Assembly: GCA_965284315.1 (NCBI GenBank)
Contig: OZ260072.1
Span: forward strand, 1,364,001 to 1,428,000
Origin: PCRC01 sp017848435
GTDB lineage: Bacteria; Pseudomonadota; Gammaproteobacteria; Burkholderiales; Burkholderiaceae_C
Direction of reading: 5' to 3'
DNA length: 64,000 nucleotides
Under the pieces are notes generated by a model. The model worked only from the letters and a program-made list of their open reading frames with translations, made no database searches and was not told the DNA's origin. Made by a program: the position numbers and the translations under genes. Of this stretch, positions 26,650-34,453 are shown one piece after another (position 1 is the first letter of the stretch; each line of letters starts with the position of its first letter).

Positions 26650-27839
26650 TTCGGTTCATACCAGACACGTGGCGCGATGCTCTTTTGCGGCCCATTGCTA
26701 TGGCGGCCCCGAACAGTAATGTGTATGTTGAAACAAACTCGCCAGACTTGCGTTTTGTTTTCATCACTCTACTGTTACTGGCATGGGCCATTTACTGGCT
26801 GCGCAGCCGGACGCCGCTGCTTAAAGGGCTTGTAGTCACTGGGGCATTGGTGATTGCGGCCTTTGTGACCTGGTTGCTGACGTCCGGGAATGGTCGTTAT
26901 TTCATTCCCATTTTGATGTTGGCGGGGCCTGTATGCCTCGGTCTGCTGTGTGCACTGCCCGTAACGCGTGGTATGAAGGCGGCACTAGCCTCGTTGTTGC
27001 TGAGCCTCCAGGGATTTGTGGTGTTTAGTGCTGACCCGGTGGGTGTGTGGGCTATGGCGCATTGGCGAAATAGCGGTTACTTCGAGGTCAAGATCCCATC
27101 CACATTGAAAGCCGAACCACATACTTTCGTGCTCGCCACATCCATTTCTTATTCGCTAATCGCACCTCAGTTTCATCCCCAATCGGAATGGGTAAATATT
27201 GCTAATCTAGGGGAAGCATCGATCAAAACACTTGAACAAGACCGAACGAGCGCTCTCCTGAAGCGGGCAACCTCGCTGGTCTTGTTGTTACCGGTTGTAC
27301 CGATTTATGCGAGCCCCGACGGACAACCTACTGCGGCGGCAAAAACAGCGATTGCAAGTCTTCTTGCTGCACAGCGGTTGGAGTTTATAGATGACCGCTC
27401 TTGCTTGTTTCTGCCATCAAGGGGAATGGCGAGTGTGTTGTATCGGGATCTTTCACGCGCTTCAGTCGAGGAGATCAGTCACGCGGGGTTTTGGGCATGT
27501 GAAGTGCGGCTAAACGAAGCACTGACGATGGAGGCCACCAATGTAGTGAAGGACCCGCGTATTAACTCTGTATTTAGCGCTGTGGAGAAAGCGTGTCCAC
27601 GCCTTTTCCAGCCAGGTCAGGTTACCGCCACCAAGATCGATGGGGGTTATACGCGAGCCTATGGAGGCAGCGACACTATGTTGTATGTGATGGACGACGG
27701 CATCGCTTATTACAAATACTGGCGAGCCTTGAACCCAATAGCAATTGGTAACGTAGCCGACGTCATGACTCCAGGGTTCCAGATGGATTGCAACAACATC
27801 CGTGGCCGCTCGGGTTTGCCTTGGGAGCGTGAAATATGA
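26646..27839 (+). CDS. multispanning glycosyltransferase-like protein, C-terminal part
   Basis: 397 residues reading from a GTG that overlaps the TGA of the preceding frame. The first 130 residues hold four hydrophobic helices. The remainder is a soluble, probably periplasmic domain with cysteines (RSCLFL, ACEVRL, KACPRLF, MDCNNI). The GC content is clearly lower than in the flanking genes. If the shift is real and not an error, translation coupling could still give a two-chain product. No catalytic motif can be named. Confidence 0.6.
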   Translation: MIRFIPDTWRDALLRPIAMAAPNSNVYVETNSPDLRFVFITLLLLAWAIYWLRSRTPLLKGLVVTGALVIAAFVTWLLTSGNGRYFIPILMLAGPVCLGLLCALPVTRGMKAALASLLLSLQGFVVFSADPVGVWAMAHWRNSGYFEVKIPSTLKAEPHTFVLATSISYSLIAPQFHPQSEWVNIANLGEASIKTLEQDRTSALLKRATSLVLLLPVVPIYASPDGQPTAAAKTAIASLLAAQRLEFIDDRSCLFLPSRGMASVLYRDLSRASVEEISHAGFWACEVRLNEALTMEATNVVKDPRINSVFSAVEKACPRLFQPGQVTATKIDGGYTRAYGGSDTMLYVMDDGIAYYKYWRALNPIAIGNVADVMTPGFQMDCNNIRGRSGLPWEREI

Positions 27840-27961
27840 AATTCCTGCACAAACCAATCTTTCAATCTTTACTACGTAGCGGTTAGGTCGGATTTATTGG
27901 CCGCCTCAAATGCGATCAAGTTAAACGGACTGAGCTTAAATTACTGAGCACAGGGTGTGCC

Positions 27962-28738
27962 ATGAGCTCAGTTGCCTGTCATGCCAACTACTTGAGACGC
28001 TTTACTCATCAGCAAGTCTGGAGCCTATCCTTGCAACCATCGATTGGATACGAGACGCTCGCCAAATTGTCCGTTGGTCAGCCTGTAGATCGCCTAACCT
28101 ATCTGTCCGAAGCATGTCGTGGACGTAGCGTGCTTGATGTGGGGTGTTTTGACGAGACCGCGCTCGCCAAAAGAGACACTGAACATTGGTTACATGGGCG
28201 GATAGTTGAACTGGCAAGTCGCGTGGTCGGTGTAGATAGTTCGTCACAGATTCCCGACGAAGGCCTGGAAACCGGTCTCAATGCCTCGATAGTGCGCGGC
28301 GACGGTGTCAATATTGATCCAAAGCTCATCGCGCGAGAGAGGTTTGACGTCATCGTGGCCGGTGAGTTCATTGAACACATCGACAACCCGCTGCTGTTCT
28401 TTACGACAATGAAGCTCAACTTTCCCGGCCGGACTCTTCTCATTTCGACTCCCAATGGCGCTTGTTTCGCCAACACCCTTATGGGGTTGATTGGGCGTGA
28501 GGTGCAGCACCCTGACCATCTGCACAACTTTTCGTTCAAGATTCTGCACACGCTCTGCCGGCGGGCAGGCTTGGAATCTTGGGAGGTCATTCCTTACCGG
28601 TTCTATGCCACCGAAATGATTCTGGCGTCTACCGGTGTCAAACGGGTCTTCGTAATCTTGGTGGAGCGTTCTATCCGGCTGGTCGAGAGACTTTTTCCCT
28701 TGCTCAGCTTTGGCTACATCGTACGCGCCAAACTGTAG
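27962..28738 (+). CDS. class I SAM-dependent methyltransferase
   Basis: 258 residues. SAM-binding motif I is SVLDVGCFDETALAK (residues 55-69), with an acidic motif II in VVGVDSSSQIP and GEFIEHIDNPLLFF as the catalytic-loop motif. This resembles methyltransferases acting on sugars or lipid-linked glycans. The codon use is AT-richer than in housekeeping neighbours, in line with an acquired glycan locus. It lies 33 bp upstream of the gtrA-like gene. The substrate is unknown. Confidence 0.8.
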   Translation: MSSVACHANYLRRFTHQQVWSLSLQPSIGYETLAKLSVGQPVDRLTYLSEACRGRSVLDVGCFDETALAKRDTEHWLHGRIVELASRVVGVDSSSQIPDEGLETGLNASIVRGDGVNIDPKLIARERFDVIVAGEFIEHIDNPLLFFTTMKLNFPGRTLLISTPNGACFANTLMGLIGREVQHPDHLHNFSFKILHTLCRRAGLESWEVIPYRFYATEMILASTGVKRVFVILVERSIRLVERLFPLLSFGYIVRAKL

Positions 28739-28771
28739 GGGTACTATGTCCGGGCAGAGATCTGAATAACG

Positions 28772-29161
28772 ATGATTCGAGTGCGCACGATCGCCCGGAA
28801 AGTGTGGCAAAGCCAAGGGCTGCGTTTCATCGTAGTGGGTATCGGCAATACAGTAGTCAGCTACTGCATATATGCGGGCATCGTGTTCATCGGGTGGGGC
28901 TTTCGCTGGGCCAACTTGGTTGCTTTGGTGATTGGAATCATCTTTAGCTTCAAGTCGCAAGGACGCCTAGTGTTTCTCAAGAACGACAACCGCCTCTTCC
29001 TGCGCTTCCTGCTGAGTTGGGTATTCATTTACGTTGGCACCATCGCGGTCATTGGCCATTTGGTGCAATCCGGAATAAATGAGTACTACGCGGGTCTGCT
29101 GGCCTTGCCTTTTAGTGCCACGTTGTCCTACCTGAGCCAGAAGTACTTCGTATTTCGGTAA
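28772..29161 (+). CDS. GtrA-family membrane protein
   Basis: 129 residues with four helices and the family pattern RFIVVGIGNTVVSYCIYAG at the start and LSYLSQKYFVFR at the end. GtrA proteins are thought to flip polyprenyl-phosphate-linked sugars across the inner membrane. Together with the family 2 transferase at 24654 it could form a GtrA/GtrB-type pair that decorates a surface glycan. Confidence 0.9.
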   Translation: MIRVRTIARKVWQSQGLRFIVVGIGNTVVSYCIYAGIVFIGWGFRWANLVALVIGIIFSFKSQGRLVFLKNDNRLFLRFLLSWVFIYVGTIAVIGHLVQSGINEYYAGLLALPFSATLSYLSQKYFVFR

Positions 29162-29320
29162 CGAAGTACCCCGCAATTCGCAAATAGATTGAAGCGGCTC
29201 TCCTAACCTTCGCCTATGGAGGCCCTTTTGCCAGAACTGGCGTCAAGCGTCACCAGTGTTGCGCGTTTTGATTTTGTAATCGACGACAAGTTGGTTTCAG
29301 CCCATTTCCAGAGATCGAAA

Positions 29321-30253
29321 TCATTTGATCTGTACTGTGGGTGCGAGGCGACGGCCTGCGATGATTTCACCAACCATCATTAGCCGGAACAGCACGCCGC
29401 CCAATACCGATTGCTGAAAGCAGTCAGGGCTGCCCAACAGTCGAGCAACAGACATGGACGATGTTGGGGAGAAATACTTCGCGATCCAAGCGCGTTGAGC
29501 GCTACTCAGGTTGGACTGGTGTACGTGCAGGAATGCTGCTATCTGCCGGTACATGATCTGCACCCAGCTCGTTTTCCTGATGAACTTGATGTTGGCCCAG
29601 TAGCGTCCAAGACCGCTCCCCATGCCGATCACATTGCCACCGTGTTGCCGGTACAGCACCGTGGGTTCCGGGTCGTAGACGACCTTGCCGAAAGCAGCCA
29701 CCACCAGATAGCACCACCAATCGTGAAAATGGATCAGTGCCGGGTCGCCGCATTGGCGTATCAAACGCACTGCTAGGACGTTCATGGCTGCGGTGCAGCC
29801 TGTGACGATGTTCTCGGCCAGCGCATTCTGAAAAGACGGTGGTCGTTTGCGCAAGGGCGTCAAGCCCAGCGGCTGCAGCTGCGCATCCACCAGTTGCAAC
29901 CGCGAACAATACAACGTCGGCACGCCGGCCAGTGGCGTCAGATGGTCCCAGGCCCGCTGGATCTTGTGTGGCAGCCACACGTCGTCCTGGTCGGCCAGCA
30001 TCACCATGTCGGCGTCTTCGGGGGCTTCGGCCAGCAGGGTGAGGAAGCTGCGGGCGAAGCCGATGTTGGGGCCGCGTGTGAGTGTGATGCGCCCATCACC
30101 CAGCGCCAGGATGGTGTCTGGCGTGCCGTCGGTGGAGCCGTCGTCGCGGACGACGATGCGGCCGCCCGGTGGCAGCTGGTCGAGGATGGAGCGGAGTTGC
30201 TCGACCACGTAGCGTGCGCCCTGGTAGGTTGACATCAAAACCACAACGCGCAT
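29321..30253 (-). CDS. family 2 glycosyltransferase (rhamnosyltransferase-like)
   Basis: 310 residues, soluble GT-A fold: VVLMSTYQGARYVVEQLRSIL, VVRDDGSTDGTPD, the metal-binding MLADQDDVWLPHKI (about residues 83-96), then HDWWCYLVVAAFG. This pattern is common in rhamnosyl- and other O-antigen side-chain transferases. It is divergent from galE and convergent with gtrA. Confidence 0.87.
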   Translation of the reverse strand: MRVVVLMSTYQGARYVVEQLRSILDQLPPGGRIVVRDDGSTDGTPDTILALGDGRITLTRGPNIGFARSFLTLLAEAPEDADMVMLADQDDVWLPHKIQRAWDHLTPLAGVPTLYCSRLQLVDAQLQPLGLTPLRKRPPSFQNALAENIVTGCTAAMNVLAVRLIRQCGDPALIHFHDWWCYLVVAAFGKVVYDPEPTVLYRQHGGNVIGMGSGLGRYWANIKFIRKTSWVQIMYRQIAAFLHVHQSNLSSAQRAWIAKYFSPTSSMSVARLLGSPDCFQQSVLGGVLFRLMMVGEIIAGRRLAPTVQIK

Positions 30254-30403
30254 TCGGCTTGCCCTGAAAAAGAACTATAAACAGCAGCTGTGGCGGGTGC
30301 CTGCACCTTGCGCCACACGCCCACCTACCCAGTACCCACTTTATCCCAGCATGACCTTGCGCTCGCGGACGCCTGTGACCCTTCTTTTGCGCAAGGTGCG
30401 GGC

Positions 30404-31414
30404 ATGAGGGTGCTTGTCACCGGGGCGGCCGGCTACATCGGTTCACACACCGTTCTGGCGCTGCTGGCCGCCGGTTTGGAGGTGCTGGCGGTGGACAACC
30501 ACTGCAACAGCACCCCGGCCGTTTACCCCCGGTTGCAGCGGCTGGCGGGCCGGTCTTTTGTGCACCAGGCGCTGGACGTTCGGGACGAGCCCGCGCTGGC
30601 CGCCTGCCTGTCGGCGCACCCGGTGCAGGCGTGTGTGCATTTTGCGGCACTCAAGTCGGTGGGCGAGTCGATGCGGCAGCCGCTGGCCTACCTGCACAAC
30701 AACGTGGGCGGCCTGCTGAGTGTGCTCAAGGTGCTGGCGGCGCAGCAGGTGCACACGCTGGTGTTCAGCTCGTCGGCCACGGTCTATGGCGAGCCCGACG
30801 TGGTGCCAGTGCCGGAAACCGCACCGCTCAACGCCATTTCGCTCTACGGCACCACCAAGCTGATGGGGGAGCAGGTGCTGAACCAGCTGGCGCTGGCGCC
30901 TGAGCCCTGGCGCACCGGCATCCTGCGTTACTTCAACCCGGTGGGTGCGCACCCGAGTGGCGACATGGGCGAAGCCCCCCAGGGCGTACCCAACAACCTC
31001 ATGCCTTACGTGACCCAGGTGGCCGCTGGCCTGCGCCCACAGCTGCAGGTGTTCGGCAGCGATTACCCGACGCCCGACGGCACCTGCGTGCGCGACTACA
31101 TCCATATCCAAGACCTGGCTGCCGGCCACGTGGCGGCGCTGCGCCACCTGCTGGCGGGCGGCAGCAGCTTCACCGCCAACCTCGGCACCGGCCTGGGCAC
31201 CAGCGTGCGCCAGCTGATTGACACCTTTGCCCGCGTCAATGGCGTGGCGGTGCCACACACCCTGGCCCCGCGCCGCGCCGGCGATGTGGCGCGCTACTAC
31301 GCCGACCCGTCGTTTGCTGAGCGCCTGCTTGGCTGGCGTGCCACCCACACGCTGGACGACATGTGCCGCGACGCCTGGCGCTGGCAATGCCGGCACCCGC
31401 ACGGCCATGCGTGA
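30404..31414 (+). CDS. galE: UDP-glucose 4-epimerase
   Basis: 336 residues from the ATG at 30404 (MRVLVTGAAGYIGSHT, NAD-binding). The catalytic SSSATVYG and LYGTTKLMGE (Tyr-x-x-x-Lys near residue 148) are present, followed by RYFNPVGAHPSGDMGE and GTCVRDYIHIQDLAAGHV. It interconverts UDP-glucose and UDP-galactose for glycan synthesis. A longer in-frame start at 30290 adds a non-conserved extension. The stop overlaps the start of the pglL-like gene by 8 nt. Confidence 0.96.
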   Translation: MRVLVTGAAGYIGSHTVLALLAAGLEVLAVDNHCNSTPAVYPRLQRLAGRSFVHQALDVRDEPALAACLSAHPVQACVHFAALKSVGESMRQPLAYLHNNVGGLLSVLKVLAAQQVHTLVFSSSATVYGEPDVVPVPETAPLNAISLYGTTKLMGEQVLNQLALAPEPWRTGILRYFNPVGAHPSGDMGEAPQGVPNNLMPYVTQVAAGLRPQLQVFGSDYPTPDGTCVRDYIHIQDLAAGHVAALRHLLAGGSSFTANLGTGLGTSVRQLIDTFARVNGVAVPHTLAPRRAGDVARYYADPSFAERLLGWRATHTLDDMCRDAWRWQCRHPHGHA

Positions 31415-33143
31415 AGGCGTGTTGCCAACGCCCTTGCCAGGGCTGCACGCCGCAGCGCTGTTGCTGTGCCTGGTTCTTCCCTGGCTCAACCCCTTCGCCT
31501 CCGGCCCGTCGCCCGGCGTGGTGCCCTGGCTGGTGACGCTGGCGGGGGTGGCCGGGCTGCGGCTGTTGTTGCCGGGGGCCTGGCCCCGGGCGGTGTGGGT
31601 GGGGGCTGCGGCAGGGCTGGCGGCGGTGATGTTGCTGCGCAGCGTGTCCAGTGCGGGCCACAACCTGCTGACGGTGGCGGTGCTGCTGACCATGCTGATG
31701 GGCGCGGCCGTGGGGCGGCAGGCGGCGCACCGACCCTGGCTGTTGAAGGTGGTGCTGGCGGGGTGGCTGCTGGCGGGCGGCATCAGCAGCGGGGTGGCGC
31801 TGTTGCAGTACACCGGACTCACTGGCGCGCTGTTGCCCTGGGTCAATGGCACCGCCCTGGGCGAGGCGTTTGGCAACCTGCGCCAACGCAACCAGTTCGC
31901 CACGCTGACCAGCATCGCGCTGGTGGCGCTGTGTGTGGCGGTGGGGGCACGCGTGCCGCGCACAGGCGGTGGCGGCGTTTCATGGGCCACGGTGGGTTGG
32001 GCGACCGGTGCGGTGCTGCTGGCGCTGTTGCTGGCGGCGGGCAACGCCGCGTCGGCCTCGCGCACCGGGCTGGCGCAGTGGGGTTTGCTGGCGCTGCTGT
32101 TTGCCGTGTGGGGGGCTTGGCGGGTGCCGGCGGTGCGTGGGCTGCTGCTGTGGGCGCTGGTGGCTTACGCGTTCGCCGTCTGGGCGTTGCCCTTGCTGAT
32201 TGGCGAGGCGGCGGGCAGCCGGGGCTTGCTGGCGCGGCTGGCAGACGGTGCGCCGTCGTGCACCAGCCGCAAGGCGCTGTGGTCCAACGTGCTGGAGCTG
32301 GTTGCGCTCAAGCCCTGGCTGGGCTGGGGCTGGGGCGGGCTGGACCAGGCGCACTACCTCACGCTCTACAGCGGCCAGCGTTTTTGCGACATTCTGGACA
32401 ACGCCCACAACCTGCCGCTGCACCTGGCGGTGGAGCTGGGCGTGCCAGTGGCGGTGCTGGTGTGTGGCGCGTTTGGCTGGGCGGCGCTGGCGGCACGGCC
32501 CTGGCGTGCGGGCAGCCCGGTGCGGCAGCTGGGGTGGGGGGTGCTGGCGGTGCTGTTGCTGCACAGCGGGCTGGAATACCCGCTCTGGTACGGGCCCTTC
32601 GCGCTGGCGTTTGGCATCGCACTGGGCATTGTGTGGCCTGGCGTGGCCCCAGATGCCGCTGCGGGGCCTTCAGAGGCAAATTTCAAACCAAATCAGCAGT
32701 CAGCCTTAGTGAAGTCTGGCGCTTCAGCTATAGTTTTGGTAGCGTTCATTGGCTGGGTGGCGTGGGACTACTGGCGCGTGAGCCAGGTCTACCTGCCGTC
32801 CGACAGCCGCCACCCGGCCTACCAGGCCGACACCCTCGCCAAGGTGCGCAACACCTGGTGGTTCAGTGACCCGGTGCAGTTTGCCGAACTCACCCTCACA
32901 CCACTGACCCGCGCCAACGCCGCCCGGGTGGCGCAGCAGGCCGACGCCTTGCTCTCGTACTCGCCCGAGGTGCGCGTGATTGAAAAACGCATTGAGGCCG
33001 CCGCGCTGCTGGGGGACGACGCCGAGGCGCTGCGCCACATGGCCCGCTACCGCGCCGCCTTCCCGGAGGCGTATGCCAAGTGGGCCCGGGGCAATGTGAT
33101 GCTGCCGCGTTGGCTGGAGCAAGTGGCGCCAGCCTCGCGCTGA
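31407..33143 (+). CDS. PglL/Wzy-family O-oligosaccharyltransferase
   Basis: 578 residues from the ATG at 31407. About 11-12 helices with the Wzy_C region (NLRQRNQFATLTSIALVAL, GNAASASRTGLAQWG, GWGWGGLDQAHY, DILDNAHNLPLHLAVELGVP) followed by a helix and a C-terminal periplasmic tail. This arrangement is typical of PglL-like pilin O-oligosaccharyltransferases of Beta- and Gammaproteobacteria, although O-antigen ligase activity is possible. Repeat copy 4 is embedded in frame at about residues 425-446 and supplies part of the last helix. Pilin and TfpX/Z genes nearby support a role in pilin glycosylation. Confidence 0.85.
   Translation: MREGVLPTPLPGLHAAALLLCLVLPWLNPFASGPSPGVVPWLVTLAGVAGLRLLLPGAWPRAVWVGAAAGLAAVMLLRSVSSAGHNLLTVAVLLTMLMGAAVGRQAAHRPWLLKVVLAGWLLAGGISSGVALLQYTGLTGALLPWVNGTALGEAFGNLRQRNQFATLTSIALVALCVAVGARVPRTGGGGVSWATVGWATGAVLLALLLAAGNAASASRTGLAQWGLLALLFAVWGAWRVPAVRGLLLWALVAYAFAVWALPLLIGEAAGSRGLLARLADGAPSCTSRKALWSNVLELVALKPWLGWGWGGLDQAHYLTLYSGQRFCDILDNAHNLPLHLAVELGVPVAVLVCGAFGWAALAARPWRAGSPVRQLGWGVLAVLLLHSGLEYPLWYGPFALAFGIALGIVWPGVAPDAAAGPSEANFKPNQQSALVKSGASAIVLVAFIGWVAWDYWRVSQVYLPSDSRHPAYQADTLAKVRNTWWFSDPVQFAELTLTPLTRANAARVAQQADALLSYSPEVRVIEKRIEAAALLGDDAEALRHMARYRAAFPEAYAKWARGNVMLPRWLEQVAPASR
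32680..32745 (+). repeat. dispersed repeat, copy 4, inside the pglL-like gene
   Basis: TTTCAAACCAAATCAGCAGT, then AGCCTTAGTGAAGTCTGGCG and CTTCAGCTATAGTTTTGGTAG. It is read in frame as NFKPNQQSALVKSGASAIVL. Confidence 0.8.
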
Positions 33144-33153
33144 GCCCGCCCTC

Positions 33154-33627
33154 TCAGGCGACGAAGCTGCCCGACTTGCCGCCGTGTTTCTCGGCCAGCT
33201 TCACCTCGGCCAGCGTCATGCCGCGGTCCACCGCCTTGCACATGTCGTAGATCGTCAGCAGCGCCACCGACGCGGCGGTCAGGGCTTCCATTTCCACACC
33301 GGTCGGGCCCACGGTTTCCACCGTGGCGCTGACGTGCACCGCCGATGCTGCGTGGTCGAGCGTGAAGTCGATCGCCACGCGGGTCAGTGCCAGCGGGTGG
33401 CACAGCGGGATCAAGTCGCTGGTTTTCTTGGCCGCCTGGATGCCGGCGATGCGGGCGATGCCCAGCACGTCGCCCTTCTTGGCGCTGCCGCCCTCGATGA
33501 TGGCCAGCGTTTCTGGCAACATCACAATGCGGCCACGGGCAATGGCAATGCGGTGGGTGGCGGCCTTGCCGGCCACGTCCACCATGTGGGCCAGGCCCTG
33601 GCTGTCGAAGTGGGTGAGTGCGCTCAT
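33154..33627 (-). CDS. moaC: cyclic pyranopterin monophosphate synthase
   Basis: 157 residues with the conserved MVDVAGKAATHRIAIARGRI, KKTSDLIPLCHPLAL (active-site region) and GPTGVEMEALTAASVALLTIYDMCKAVDRGM. It converts the MoaA product to cyclic pyranopterin in molybdenum cofactor synthesis. It is transcribed against the flanking glycan genes. No other moa gene is nearby. Confidence 0.97.
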   Translation of the reverse strand: MSALTHFDSQGLAHMVDVAGKAATHRIAIARGRIVMLPETLAIIEGGSAKKGDVLGIARIAGIQAAKKTSDLIPLCHPLALTRVAIDFTLDHAASAVHVSATVETVGPTGVEMEALTAASVALLTIYDMCKAVDRGMTLAEVKLAEKHGGKSGSFVA

Positions 33628-33694
33628 GGTGTTGAAAAATCCGGTGTGAAAGCCAATTTACTCGGCGTTAACGAATTGCAGGGATCATAGGGCC

Positions 33695-34453
33695 ATGTTC
33701 AACTGGAAAGACCGTTTGCGCGCCGCCGGCATCCATCTCGGCATCAGCCTGGTGCTGGCCGCCGGGGCGGCGGCACTGGTGTTCGGCCTCTGGTACCCCT
33801 ACCCTTACCGCGAGATTTCGGGCGGGCGCGAGCTGTTCCTGCTGGTGGTGGCGGTGGACGTGGTGATGGGCCCGTTGATCACACTGGCCATCTTCAACCG
33901 CGCCAAGCCCCGCACCGAGCTGCGGCGCGACCTGGCCATTGTGGGCCTGCTGCAGCTTGCCGCACTGGTTTACGGGCTGTGGACGGTGTCTGTGGCGCGG
34001 CCGGTGCACCTGGTGTTTGAATACAAGCTGTTCCGCGTGGTGCACGCCATTGACGTGGCCGAAGACGCCTTGCCCCAGGCCCCCGCTGCGCTGCAGCGCC
34101 TGCCACTGTTCGGCCCCACCACGCTGTCGCTGCGCCCCTTCAAAGACCCGAAAGAGCAGTACGACGCGACCATGGTGGCGCTGGCCGGCGGCAGCCTCAG
34201 CGCCCAGCCTGCCCTGTGGCAGCCCTACGAGACTGCCCGCGCCGAGGTGCTGCGCGAGGCCAAACCGGCGGCGGAACTGTGGCAGCGCTTCCCGGCTCAA
34301 AAGGGGCTGATTGACGACGCCGTGGCCCGCACCGGCCGGCCCGCCAGCAGTTTGGTGACGGTGCCCATGGCCGGGCGCAACACCTTCTGGACCGTGCTGC
34401 TCGACCCCGACAGCGCCCGTGTGCTCGGATTTTTACCCCTGGACTCGTTTTGA
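33695..34453 (+). CDS. TfpX/TfpZ-family type IV pilin accessory protein
   Basis: 252 residues. Three N-terminal helices (about 12-35, 45-65, 75-95) include WYPYPYREISGGRELFLLVVAVDVVMGPLITLAIF, the recognisable core of TfpX/TfpZ accessory proteins. A soluble C-terminal half ends FWTVLLDPDSARVLGFLPLDSF. These proteins help assembly or surface display of particular pilin alleles. The gene is divergent from moaC and its TGA overlaps the TTG start of the M48 protease frame. Confidence 0.8.
   Translation: MFNWKDRLRAAGIHLGISLVLAAGAAALVFGLWYPYPYREISGGRELFLLVVAVDVVMGPLITLAIFNRAKPRTELRRDLAIVGLLQLAALVYGLWTVSVARPVHLVFEYKLFRVVHAIDVAEDALPQAPAALQRLPLFGPTTLSLRPFKDPKEQYDATMVALAGGSLSAQPALWQPYETARAEVLREAKPAAELWQRFPAQKGLIDDAVARTGRPASSLVTVPMAGRNTFWTVLLDPDSARVLGFLPLDSF

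Noticed and set aside
27837..27887. 16-codon frame MKFLHKPIFQSLLRSG between the split membrane gene and the methyltransferase
   Set aside because: Too short, with no ribosome site or conserved features.
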